Below are positions 18,264 through 25,354 of a stretch of DNA of 64,000 nucleotides, piece by piece. The notes under the pieces are model-generated. The model saw only the letters and a program-made list of their open reading frames with translations. It was not told where the DNA came from and searched no databases. Each line of letters starts with the position of its first letter. The stretch's first letter is position 1. This DNA comes from Lachnospiraceae bacterium KGMB03038 (GTDB taxonomy: Bacteria; Bacillota; Clostridia; Lachnospirales; Lachnospiraceae). The DNA lies in NCBI GenBank assembly GCA_007361935.1, contig CP041667.1, forward strand, positions 2,942,501 through 3,006,500, in the 5' to 3' direction. The translations under genes and the position numbers were made by a program.

Positions 18264-18527
18264 ATGTTCCGTTTATGGGGAAAAGAATGGAAGAGCAACC
18301 ATCTGGTGCGGGACACCGTAATCTGCGACAAGACCGATGATACCAGAACCCACAAGATCTTTCACGCCCTGGAAGAAATCTGCTACGAATTCGATCTAAG
18401 CAAGCCTATCTGGCTGGATTCCACCATAGAAGAATTCAAGCGCCACAGCAAAGCCCGATTCTATCAAGATAATTTCGTAGACTCCATTGACTTTGATTAT
18501 CTGGAAATTGAGGTTATCGAAGAATAG
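18264..18527 (+). CDS. Small conserved-looking protein of unknown function
   Basis: An 87-residue soluble protein beginning MFRLWGKEWKSNHLVRD. It is rich in acidic and aromatic residues, ends FDYLEIEVIEE, and has no membrane segment or recognised catalytic motif. The frame is open 37 codons further upstream. The start is set at ATG 18264 because CGAGGTGATGACT provides a ribosome site only for it (or for ATG 18258). It resembles small proteins I recall from Lachnospiraceae genomes, but I cannot name a family. It precedes another small gene by 33 bp and the two probably form one transcript. Confidence 0.65.
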   Translation: MFRLWGKEWKSNHLVRDTVICDKTDDTRTHKIFHALEEICYEFDLSKPIWLDSTIEEFKRHSKARFYQDNFVDSIDFDYLEIEVIEE

Positions 18528-18560
18528 AAATGCCAAAATTCTGGAAAGGAGACGGTTCCT

Positions 18561-18848
18561 ATGATTTCTATCCCTGGTCTTTCCATAAAATATCTGAAGC
18601 GGCAGCCTTACAGCGGCTCACACCGCGGAATGAGATTCCGCCTGCATGTTCCCAAAGACAGCGAAACGATGGATGTTTGCATCTATGCGGAACCCTGGTG
18701 TTTCGATGCCGCTCCAGAGGAAGAAAAGACGCTTCGGGAATTTCCATTTACCCAGGAGGGTCTGGATGAGGCAGTCCAGTGGCTGAACCATTCCTACGAA
18801 GAAAATATCGAATACTGGAAAAAGCGAGACAAAAACAAAATGAAATAA
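18561..18848 (+). CDS. Small protein of unknown function
   Basis: A 95-residue soluble protein beginning MISIPGLSIKYLK, with AAAGGAGACGGTTCCT before the ATG, which makes translation credible. The middle contains CIYAEPWCFDAAPEEEK and FPFTQEGLDEAVQWLN, followed by a highly charged C-terminal helix (YWKKRDKNK). No family is recognised with certainty. Co-transcription with the 18264 gene is suggested by the 33-bp gap. The last codons overlap a weak AT-rich hairpin (18836-18860) that, read on the minus strand, could terminate the spoVA transcript. Confidence 0.65.
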   Translation: MISIPGLSIKYLKRQPYSGSHRGMRFRLHVPKDSETMDVCIYAEPWCFDAAPEEEKTLREFPFTQEGLDEAVQWLNHSYEENIEYWKKRDKNKMK

Positions 18849-18866
18849 TTCCCCATTTTGCTTTTA

Positions 18867-19223
18867 CTATTTTTTCATCTTTGGATCGAAAATCAAAGAA
18901 GCCAGATAGCCAAAAATCAGCGCCGCCGAAATCCCGGCGGCGCTTGCTTTAAATCCGCCGAGAAAAATCCCTATCAGTCCTTCCTTGTCCACCGCTTCCC
19001 GGACACCATTCCACAGAAGATTCCCAAAACCGATCAACGGCACACTGGCGCCAGCCCCAGCGAATTCCTGAAAGGGCTGGTATATCTGCAGCGCGCCTAA
19101 AACCGCGCCGCTGCATACCAGCAGCACCATGATCCGGCCCGGCATAAGCTTAGTCCGGTCCAGCAGAATCTGTACCAGTGCGCAAATCAATCCTCCGATC
19201 AAAAAAGCCTTGAGATAGTCCAT
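18867..19223 (-). CDS. spoVAE: Stage V sporulation protein AE (SpoVAE)
   Basis: A 118-residue membrane protein with about three to four helices, of the SpoVAE (AEb) type. SpoVA proteins move calcium dipicolinate into the developing spore and release it at germination. The signature GAGASVPLIGFGNLL and the C-terminal IFGYLASLIFDPK fit the family. It is the last gene of the spoVA block, separated from spoVAD by repeat copy B. A GGAGGGACAAT site precedes the ATG. Confidence 0.9.
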   Translation of the reverse strand: MDYLKAFLIGGLICALVQILLDRTKLMPGRIMVLLVCSGAVLGALQIYQPFQEFAGAGASVPLIGFGNLLWNGVREAVDKEGLIGIFLGGFKASAAGISAALIFGYLASLIFDPKMKK

Positions 19224-19241
19224 ATTGTCCCTCCTTTTCAG

Positions 19242-19302
19242 TTGGGGCCGGGGGATTTTTAAAAATCCCCCGGCCCAAATTAAAAATGCCCTGTCCCTTT
19301 TT
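19242..19302 (+). repeat. Palindromic 3'-end element, copy B (GGCCGGGG subtype)
   Basis: Core TTGGGGCCGGGGG / CCCCCGGCCCAAA around TTTTTAAAAA, then tail ATTAAAAATGCCCTGTCCC-TTTTT. It begins 5 bp from the spoVAD stop, inside the spoVA operon between spoVAD and spoVAE. Confidence 0.85.
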
Positions 19303-19307
19303 CGCTT

Positions 19308-20339
19308 TCAACAATGTTCCAGCACGATTCCATGGGCGATTCCCGGCACGCTGGCTCCTTCATTGAAACTTACCGTAGACATCAACGCTCCTGTCGGCAC
19401 GAACAGAACTCTCTTCCATTCGCCGCTTTCCAGTTTGGGCAGGATATATGCGGACAGCGTTGCCGCGGCGCAGCCGCAGCCGCTTCCCCCAGCGTGGGTA
19501 TCTTGTTTTTGCTGATCATAAATGATCATCCCGCAGTCCATATGATTTTTCTTAATATCCCATTCTTTCCCCCGCATAAGATCAAACAAGATACTCTGTC
19601 CCACATATCCAAGATCCCCCGTAATGATCCGGTTATAATCTTCCGGCATCCGCCCAAAATCTTCCAGATTCTGAATGATGGTATCGCAGGCCGCCGGCGC
19701 CATACAGGCCCCCATATTCTGGGCATCTTTCAATCCGTAATCCACGATCTTTCCCACTGTGACCCCTGTGATCTTCACGTGGCTTTCCCGTTTTCCTACA
19801 AGAAACGCGCCGCTTCCCGTTACGGTCCACTGGGCAGACAAGGGTCTCTGACTCGCGTAATTTAAAGGAAAACGGAATTCCTTTTCCGCGCTTCCAAAGT
19901 GGCTTGACGTCACTGCCATGACCGTCTCCCCATATCCAGCCGCCACACTCATAGAAGCCAGAGCAAGCGCTTCTCCGGATGTCGAACAGGCGCCGTACAA
20001 TCCAAACAGCGGGATCTGAAACTTTTCGACTCCAAGGGAGGTAGCAGTTCCTTGCCTGAGCAGATCGCCTCCAAACAGGAACCGGATTTCTTCCTGCTTC
20101 ATCCCAGCTTTCCCAAGAGCAAGCACACAAGCCTGCCGCTGCATGGTGCTTTCCGCCGCTTCCCAGGTATCTTCCCCAAACATAGGTTCATGGCATACGG
20201 CGTCAAAAAATTTCCCCAGCGGGCCATCTCCTTCCTTCTGCCCTACAACAGACGCGCTGCTGATCATATAAGGAGCCTGCGAAAAGGAAATGCTCTGCCT
20301 GCCCAGAATCGGACTTCCCTTCAAATTGTCCTCGCCCAT
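19308..20339 (-). CDS. spoVAD: Stage V sporulation protein AD (SpoVAD)
   Basis: A 343-residue thiolase-fold protein that binds dipicolinic acid as part of the SpoVA channel complex. Features are GRQSISFSQAPYMISSASVVG, ACSTSGEALALASMSVAAGYGE, the VTGSGAFLVG segment and HAGGSGCGCAAATLSAY. The frame is open for 12 more codons and would overlap spoVAC. ATG 20339 is chosen because GGGAGGTGGACAAC lies directly before it. It follows spoVAC closely and is followed by repeat copy B. Confidence 0.94.
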   Translation of the reverse strand: MGEDNLKGSPILGRQSISFSQAPYMISSASVVGQKEGDGPLGKFFDAVCHEPMFGEDTWEAAESTMQRQACVLALGKAGMKQEEIRFLFGGDLLRQGTATSLGVEKFQIPLFGLYGACSTSGEALALASMSVAAGYGETVMAVTSSHFGSAEKEFRFPLNYASQRPLSAQWTVTGSGAFLVGKRESHVKITGVTVGKIVDYGLKDAQNMGACMAPAACDTIIQNLEDFGRMPEDYNRIITGDLGYVGQSILFDLMRGKEWDIKKNHMDCGMIIYDQQKQDTHAGGSGCGCAAATLSAYILPKLESGEWKRVLFVPTGALMSTVSFNEGASVPGIAHGIVLEHC

Positions 20340-20361
20340 GTTGTCCACCTCCCTAATTTTT

Positions 20362-20820
20362 CTACAGTATTCCAATACTTTTTAAAATCCAATAACCAAG
20401 GCCCAGAAGCCAGCTCGTAAAGACTCCATATAAAATCACCGGCCCGGCGATCGTGAAAATCTTGCAGCCAATCCCCATAACCTGACCTTCCTTCTGATAC
20501 TCGATGGCCGGAGCCGCCACGGAATTCGCAAATCCCGTGATCGGCACCAGCGCTCCCGCGCCGCCCCATTTCGCTAGTTTTGGGTAAATTCCAAAACCGG
20601 TAAATATCACGCTCAAAAGGATCAATATGATTGAAGCCCAGCTTCCGCAGACATCCTGTTCCATTCCCCTAGCCTTACAAAAATTCAAGATCCCTTGTCC
20701 GTTCACACAGATCAGGCCGCCAGTTATAAAGGCCCTGGCCATATTAACCGGCAGACTATGGACCGGCGTCTTATGCTTTACGTAATTCTTATATGCTTCC
20801 TGCTGCCTCTGTTTATCCAC
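20362..20820 (-). CDS. spoVAC: Stage V sporulation protein AC (SpoVAC)
   Basis: A 152-residue membrane protein with a soluble N-terminal stretch (YKNYVKHKTPVHSLPVNMARAFITGG) and about four helices, matching SpoVAC, the mechanosensitive-type channel component for dipicolinate. The family segment GGAGALVPITGFANSVAAPAIE is clear. It starts with GTG behind GGAGGTTGTT. Repeat copy C separates it from spoVAB. Confidence 0.93.
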   Translation of the reverse strand: MDKQRQQEAYKNYVKHKTPVHSLPVNMARAFITGGLICVNGQGILNFCKARGMEQDVCGSWASIILILLSVIFTGFGIYPKLAKWGGAGALVPITGFANSVAAPAIEYQKEGQVMGIGCKIFTIAGPVILYGVFTSWLLGLGYWILKSIGIL

Positions 20821-20860
20821 AACAACCTCCTATTTATCCACATTTTCCATGAATTATCAA

Positions 20861-20917
20861 TTTGGGACAGGGCTTTTTCAATCCGGGCCGGGGGATTTTT
20901 AAAAATACCCCGGCCCC
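20861..20917 (-). repeat. Palindromic 3'-end element, copy C (degenerate GGCCGGGG subtype)
   Basis: Tail TTTGGGACAGGGC-TTTTTCAAT is followed by core GGGCCGGGGGATTTTT / AAAAATACCCCGGCCC. The core ends 2 bp from the spoVAB stop, inside the spoVA operon. This is the most diverged copy of its subtype. Confidence 0.75.
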
Positions 20918-20919
20918 AC

Positions 20920-21348
20920 CTACCAGCGCTGCCAAAAGAACAGCAATGCCCCTATCCCTTTCCCCAGCGCGATCCCCAGGATGATAAGCGCAATTCCTCG
21001 CGTCAGTTTTGCTCTGCGGGCAAATATGGGAAATACGTTCAGAATTTCTGCCAGCGCCATAGCCCAGCAGCCGGTAAATATACCGGCGAACAGTCCAAAG
21101 ACTGGCGCAAGCCACGCTCCATACGAGATACTAAGATGGTAAACGAAAAAGATGTTCCCAGTTATCCCTCCTAAAGCTACGCTGGTCTCGTAGAGCAGTA
21201 TATGTTCCCCCGTATGGGTCCGGTCGGCAAAATCTGAAATCACACCCAGTTCGACGATAAAGGAAAAGAGTCCTCCCGCCGCTACAATACCCGCGCTAAG
21301 CCCGACGACTGCCAGAAGGATCTGTTCTGCCCATGTCCCCATCCACAT
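20920..21348 (-). CDS. spoVAB: Stage V sporulation protein AB (SpoVAB)
   Basis: A 142-residue membrane protein with about four helices in the position and style of SpoVAB (GLSAGIVAAGGLFSFIVELGVISDFADRT). The start at 21348 overlaps the end of spoVAA by 53 bp, which is long. The nearby ATG at 21342 (MGTWAEQ) is an alternative, and both have an AGGGGACAGAG stretch upstream. Overlap implies translational coupling with spoVAA. Confidence 0.85.
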   Translation of the reverse strand: MWMGTWAEQILLAVVGLSAGIVAAGGLFSFIVELGVISDFADRTHTGEHILLYETSVALGGITGNIFFVYHLSISYGAWLAPVFGLFAGIFTGCWAMALAEILNVFPIFARRAKLTRGIALIILGIALGKGIGALLFFWQRW

Positions 21349-21982
21349 CCAGCTCTGTCCCCTTTCTGGAATAGTTTTCGATCAGCGTAGTCTGGATATC
21401 ATTCTCATAAAGCCTCATTTCCACTTCCATCGGTGTCGGATCCGCTGAAAACCGTTTCTTGCCAAAATGATTGAAGAAAACTAAGATTCCTATGATCAGG
21501 CCGAGGCAGTAGCTAAACTCCAGAATCGTAAAACCATCGCTGGTCGTTCCGGTCACCAGCTTATATATCTGGCCGAACAGCTTCGTCACATCCACATCAT
21601 TGTTAAACGCCATAATCGAAAATGCCGCTCCCGCAAAGCTGATCATCGTTACGGCCCCTACTTTGACCACATGGAGTATCCCGCCTGTATCCTTTTGTTT
21701 CTCGTATGTCACGATAAAATCTGGTTCACCCATATTCTGTATCTCGGCCTCCGGAAACACAGAATGAATACCAGCCACCACTTTCAAGATCGATACTGCC
21801 GCGCGGTTTTGCCGCTGATCCTGGCTTTTGGGGAACTGCAGAAGCGGAATCTTCTTGATCCTGGCCAGCATCGGAGCCTCGGTACATTCAATCTGGAGAA
21901 CATCGCCCAGCGTCACTTTCGGAAAGGATACTTCTACATTTCTGTCCGCCTTTACATAAACAGTCGCGCTCCCTTTTCCCAT
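21296..21982 (-). CDS. spoVAA: Stage V sporulation protein AA (SpoVAA)
   Basis: A 228-residue protein with a soluble N-terminal part of about 115 residues (beginning MGKGSATVYVKADRNVEV). Two membrane helices and the conserved ADPTPMEVEMRLYENDIQTT region follow, diagnostic of SpoVAA. It begins 3 bp after the stop of a 52-codon membrane ORF and overlaps spoVAB downstream. It belongs to the forespore spoVA operon. Confidence 0.9.
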   Translation of the reverse strand: MGKGSATVYVKADRNVEVSFPKVTLGDVLQIECTEAPMLARIKKIPLLQFPKSQDQRQNRAAVSILKVVAGIHSVFPEAEIQNMGEPDFIVTYEKQKDTGGILHVVKVGAVTMISFAGAAFSIMAFNNDVDVTKLFGQIYKLVTGTTSDGFTILEFSYCLGLIIGILVFFNHFGKKRFSADPTPMEVEMRLYENDIQTTLIENYSRKGTELDVDGDMGRTDPSGSRRA

Positions 21983-21985
21983 ATC

Positions 21986-22144
21986 CTAATTCCCGCCATT
22001 CTCCGTCTCCACTTTCACCAGCGTGCCTTCGCTGATTTCCGCCTCCCCGCTTACGTCCGCGAAATAATAGATCAGCCCCAGAAGAACGGCGGCCGCCACA
22101 ACGCAGACCAGGCATACCCTTAGTTTCTTTCTTGCTTCATCCAT
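21986..22144 (-). CDS. 52-residue single-pass membrane protein leading the spoVA operon
   Basis: ATG at 22144 to TAG at 21986-21988. The protein starts MDEARKKLRVCLVCVV, has one hydrophobic helix (about residues 9-27, positive charges before it, so N-in orientation is expected) and a short acidic tail ending KVETENGGN. AAAGGA lies 11 bp before the ATG. The stop is 3 bp before the spoVAA start, indicating coupling. A sigma-G-like promoter stands immediately upstream, making this the first gene of the spoVA transcript. I do not recognise a named family, and its role in spore maturation or dipicolinate transport is inferred only from position. Confidence 0.7.
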   Translation of the reverse strand: MDEARKKLRVCLVCVVAAAVLLGLIYYFADVSGEAEISEGTLVKVETENGGN

Positions 22145-22176
22145 ACTGCCCACAGTCCTTTCTGTTTTGTTTTATT

Positions 22177-22207
22177 TAGTATGGATCAATTTCGCGGGAA
22201 ATATACA
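22177..22207 (-). promoter_or_regulatory. Sigma-G/sigma-F-type forespore promoter of spoVA
   Basis: TGTATA (22202-22207), an 18-bp spacer and CATACTA (22177-22183) match the sigma-G consensus (about TGAATA, 17-18 bp, CATACTA). The site lies between sigF and the 52-codon ORF, so spoVA can be transcribed separately from spoIIA-sigF, as in Bacillus. Confidence 0.75.
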
Positions 22208-22219
22208 TAGGTATGCCTG

Positions 22220-22933
22220 TTAGATTTTCTCACGCATTTGTTTTAAAATCTTCTTCTCAAGCCGGGACACCTGCACCTGGGAAATTCCCAGTTCTTCTCC
22301 CACCTGGGACTGTGTCCTGTCGGCGAAATATCTTAGATAGATCAGTTTCCGTTCTTCCTGGCCGAGGGCGGACAGCAACTGATTCAAAAGCATGCGGTCC
22401 AAAACCTTATCTTCCCCTCCCTCCCCCTGAGGGAGTTTATCCATTAAACGGATCTCCTGCCCATCCTTTTGAAAAATAGGCCGATGAAGAGATTCCACTT
22501 CTCCCCCCGCATCCAGAGCCATGGTCAGTTCTTCCCTCTCCACCCCCAATTCCCGCGCGATCTCTGTTACCGTCGGTTCTCTTCCCCAGTCCTCCCGCAG
22601 CCGTTCCCGGCATACGCTGGCCTTTCCGGCTAATTCTTTCAGAGATCGGCTGACTTTGATCATCCCATCGTCTCTTAAAAATCGTTTGATCTCGCCAGAT
22701 ATCATAGGTACCGCGTAGGTGGAGAATTTCACCTCATATTTCAGATCAAATTTGTCAATTGCTTTCAAAAGTCCGATATTCCCGATTTGGAACAGGTCTT
22801 CCGCCTCTACGCCCCGGTTTCGGAACCTTTTGACGATACACCAGACCAGTCCTTCATTTTCTTCTACCAGACGTGCTCTCGCTTCTTCATCCCCTTCGTG
22901 AGACTTTCTGATCAAAGCGATTGTGTGGTCCAT
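22220..22933 (-). CDS. sigF: RNA polymerase sporulation sigma factor SigF
   Basis: A 237-residue sigma-70-family factor that drives early forespore transcription. Region 2 reads EDLFQIGNIGLLKAIDKFDLKYEVKFSTYAVPMISGEIKRFLRDDG, region 3 follows, and region 4 ends QSQVGEELGISQVQVSRLEKKIL. It is encoded directly after its anti-sigma factor gene, with a 22-bp overlap, in the conserved spoIIAA-spoIIAB-sigF order. It would be held inactive by SpoIIAB until SpoIIAA is dephosphorylated. Confidence 0.96.
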   Translation of the reverse strand: MDHTIALIRKSHEGDEEARARLVEENEGLVWCIVKRFRNRGVEAEDLFQIGNIGLLKAIDKFDLKYEVKFSTYAVPMISGEIKRFLRDDGMIKVSRSLKELAGKASVCRERLREDWGREPTVTEIARELGVEREELTMALDAGGEVESLHRPIFQKDGQEIRLMDKLPQGEGGEDKVLDRMLLNQLLSALGQEERKLIYLRYFADRTQSQVGEELGISQVQVSRLEKKILKQMREKI

Positions 22934-23367
22934 AGTTTCCGTCCTTTTCCAATGGTCTTTTTCATTTTAACGATAGTTCCTTTTCCAGGACTTGAAAGTA
23001 CTTCCAGACTATCCATAAAAGCTTCCATAAAAGAGAACCCCATACCGGAACGGTCTAATTCTGGTTTTGTCGTAAACAATGGCTCCATAGCCTGCGCGAC
23101 ATCTTCAATTCCCCTGCCCTTATCCTCAATTTCCAAATACAGGGTTTTCCCCTCTGTCCGACAGCGGATATAAATATTATGTACCTCATTCTCATATCCG
23201 TGGATGATCGCGTTGGTCACCGCTTCCGATACCGCTGTTTTCACATCTGAAACTTCCTCTACCGTAGGATTCAAAGAAGTCATAAACGCCGCAACCGTTA
23301 CGCGCGCAAAAGACTCGTTGGACGAACGGCTGTCAAAGATCAATTCCATTTCATTGGTATTTTCCAT
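22912..23367 (-). CDS. spoIIAB: Anti-sigma F factor SpoIIAB
   Basis: A 151-residue GHKL-fold serine kinase that binds sigma F and phosphorylates SpoIIAA. The ATP-binding boxes are SEAVTNAIIHGY (N box), EIEDKGRGIED (G1) and DRSGMGFSFME (G2). It starts right after the spoIIAA stop (TAA-ATG) and overlaps sigF by 22 bp, so the three are translationally coupled. The length is typical. Confidence 0.96.
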   Translation of the reverse strand: MENTNEMELIFDSRSSNESFARVTVAAFMTSLNPTVEEVSDVKTAVSEAVTNAIIHGYENEVHNIYIRCRTEGKTLYLEIEDKGRGIEDVAQAMEPLFTTKPELDRSGMGFSFMEAFMDSLEVLSSPGKGTIVKMKKTIGKGRKLWTTQSL

Positions 23368-23679
23368 TTACTTCTCCTCCTCATAGATCTGAATAATTTT
23401 AGTTACTCCCGACATGGTCAATATCTTCCTCATTCTTTCATTGGTATGCACAGCGCATACTTCCCCTCCCAGCATATAGATTCTCTTATACCTTCCCATG
23501 ATCACCCCTATCCCCGAGCTATCCATAAAATTGGTCTGCGCAAAATCAAAGATAACATACCGGATATGGTTTCTCTCGATCAAATGATCGGATTCTTTGC
23601 GGATCTCTTCCGCATTGTGGTGATCCAGTTCATGTGGAAGAAAAATCGTCAGACAGTTTTCCTGTACCTGGTACTGCAT
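23368..23679 (-). CDS. spoIIAA: Anti-sigma F factor antagonist SpoIIAA
   Basis: A 103-residue STAS-domain protein. When unphosphorylated it frees sigma F from SpoIIAB. The phosphorylated serine lies in the conserved NFMDSSGIGVIMGRYK. An open frame continues 29 codons upstream through the terminator stem, but AAAGGGGGAAGACT immediately before ATG 23679 fixes the start (MQYQVQEN). It is the first gene of the operon and has a sigma-H-like promoter 20 bp upstream. Confidence 0.95.
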   Translation of the reverse strand: MQYQVQENCLTIFLPHELDHHNAEEIRKESDHLIERNHIRYVIFDFAQTNFMDSSGIGVIMGRYKRIYMLGGEVCAVHTNERMRKILTMSGVTKIIQIYEEEK

Positions 23680-23698
23680 AGTCTTCCCCCTTTTATTG

Positions 23699-23729
23699 AT
23701 TTTCATACACCTTGGCTCTTTTTTCCTGC
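23699..23729 (-). promoter_or_regulatory. Sigma-H-like promoter of the spoIIA operon
   Basis: GCAGGAAAA (23721-23729) fits the sigma-H -35 consensus (RnAGGAwWW). After a 13-bp spacer, TATGAAAAT (23699-23707) resembles the -10 region. Position upstream of spoIIAA agrees with sigma-H control in Bacillus; the -10 match is imperfect. Confidence 0.5.
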
Positions 23730-23738
23730 GGTAAATAA

Positions 23739-23778
23739 AAAGAAAAGGATATGCAGGTTTTTGCATATCCTTTTCTTT
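23739..23778 (-). terminator. Intrinsic terminator after the TPR membrane-protein gene
   Basis: A perfect 17-bp stem (AAAGAAAAGGATATGCA and its complement, 6-nt loop), followed on the minus strand by TTATTT. It begins 5 bp after the TPR gene stop and isolates the spoIIA operon from upstream transcription. Confidence 0.8.
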
Positions 23779-23783
23779 CGTAC

Positions 23784-25202
23784 CTAATTTTCTTCACTAT
23801 CTGTACTTCCGGAAGCGTTATCTTCTGAATCTCCGTCTCCGTTTGACGCTGCGCCTTGGGAATCACTGCTTCCCGAATTCTGCGCGTCCAGCGCCTCCTG
23901 GGCCGATGCGGCAGCTTCGGTATCTGGATAATCCTCCAAAATCTTTTGATACCAAGTATTCGCTTGGTCCTGATCGCCATTTCCTTCATAGGCCTGAGCC
24001 AAAAGCAGCATTGCCTGCCCATCCTGGTATCCCGCATCCATCTGCATCACCTGTTCCAGATTAGAAATGGCGCTTTCATAGTTCGCCACATTAACATTCT
24101 CCTGAGAGGTATTGAACAGCTTTTCGCACATTCTTGGATACAGAGAGTCCCGTACCTCTTCGTACCGGTCTCTCCCTAATGTTCCGAGAGAATCCGCGTT
24201 AATCTTCAGCATCTCCTCCAGCATAGCGTTATCACTCATATCATTGGCGTTAAAATGCTGATAAACATTGATAACCGCCTCATAGCTCTCTTGCGTGGAC
24301 TCAGCGGTTGCCTGGGCATCCTGGCTGGCCTCACTGGTAGAGCGGTATTCTTCTAATTCTTTCTGCAAAGCGCTGATCTGGGCCTCCTGGGTGGCAATCT
24401 GGTCGCTGAACTGAGCTGTTTGTTCATTGGTGTCTCTCTGCCTGGAAGAATTCACAGCAGGCATGATCAGAAACCACATAACCGCTACGCCCACAACCAG
24501 CCCGATCAGAATATTGATGATCGTGTGAAGTCCTGTGTTCTCTTTAAATCCAGATGCCACAGGCTGGATGATCGTCTCATTTCCAATGCTGTACGTAACT
24601 GTCTGCTGCTCCTCTTTTCCCTTCTCCTTTTCCTTGATCCTTACCGTCCGGGATTTCCGGATCTGGTTGAGCTCATGCATATATTTTAATGTGATCTCAT
24701 CGGTAGTATCCAGTTTGTGAGCAGTCCTTAACATACTTCTGGCATTGCCGTACTGCTCTGTCTGAATATATAGGAGAGCCAGCAGCTGATAGGCTTTCAC
24801 ATACGCGGGGTGGGCCGACACCACTTTTTTCAGCTGGATGATCGCCAAGTCTTCCCCGTTCTGCCGGGCATATTCCAAGCTCTGGTTAAATTTCTTCACC
24901 GCCTGATCGATGGCCTCCAGCTCTCCAGGGACCTCCTGCACCTTGCTGATATAATAGTTCGCAATATTATCATGGGACTGAAAATTCTTACTTAAGATCC
25001 ACTCCACCAGGCCCTCGATCACATCCCCGCGCCCGTAATAGACCAGCCCCAGCAGATTCCTGGCCGCAATATTCGCCTGGTTATACTGGAGACTCTTCCG
25101 AAGGGATTTGATCGCCCCGGACAGATCCCGGATATTGGCCTTTTTCAATCCGTCATTGTACCAATAGTTTGACTGGTACACAAGTTTCATCGTATAATCC
25201 AT
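23784..25202 (-). CDS. TPR-containing single-pass membrane protein
   Basis: A 472-residue protein. The N-terminal half (about 1-180) contains tetratricopeptide-like repeats (for example AIKSLRKSLQYNQANIAARNLLG and AYVKAYQLLALLYIQTEQYGNARSML). One membrane helix follows near 230-250 (ILIGLVVGVAVMWFLIM), then a predicted coiled coil (IATQEAQISALQKELEEY), a second TPR region (about 370-430) and a low-complexity Ser/Gly/Asp/Glu tail. It is probably a protein-interaction scaffold at the membrane; no enzymatic role is evident. It follows a 44-codon gene and folC on the same strand. Confidence 0.8.
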   Translation of the reverse strand: MDYTMKLVYQSNYWYNDGLKKANIRDLSGAIKSLRKSLQYNQANIAARNLLGLVYYGRGDVIEGLVEWILSKNFQSHDNIANYYISKVQEVPGELEAIDQAVKKFNQSLEYARQNGEDLAIIQLKKVVSAHPAYVKAYQLLALLYIQTEQYGNARSMLRTAHKLDTTDEITLKYMHELNQIRKSRTVRIKEKEKGKEEQQTVTYSIGNETIIQPVASGFKENTGLHTIINILIGLVVGVAVMWFLIMPAVNSSRQRDTNEQTAQFSDQIATQEAQISALQKELEEYRSTSEASQDAQATAESTQESYEAVINVYQHFNANDMSDNAMLEEMLKINADSLGTLGRDRYEEVRDSLYPRMCEKLFNTSQENVNVANYESAISNLEQVMQMDAGYQDGQAMLLLAQAYEGNGDQDQANTWYQKILEDYPDTEAAASAQEALDAQNSGSSDSQGAASNGDGDSEDNASGSTDSEEN

Positions 25203-25219
25203 AAATGACCGATTCCTTT

Positions 25220-25354
25220 TTATTTTGTCTGCTCTATCATTTCCCGCAGAATATCTGTCATGTCTGTCAGGTCCTCCTGATAGACCGCATTCTCAATATC
25301 TTCCACTTCCAGACTAGGCTGGAATTTCTTTAATTCTTCCTCAAAATCAAGCAT
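25220..25354 (-). CDS. 44-residue acidic protein overlapping folC
   Basis: ATG 25354 to TAA 25220-25222. The protein begins MLDFEEELKKFQPSLEVEDIEN and ends REMIEQTK; it is soluble, strongly acidic and probably helical. An ideal ribosome site (AGGAGG, 8-bp spacing) lies inside the end of folC. The first 8 bp overlap the folC stop, implying coupling. Similar short proteins beside folC are familiar to me from Lachnospiraceae, but the function is unknown. The TPR gene follows 17 bp downstream. Confidence 0.75.
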   Translation of the reverse strand: MLDFEEELKKFQPSLEVEDIENAVYQEDLTDMTDILREMIEQTK

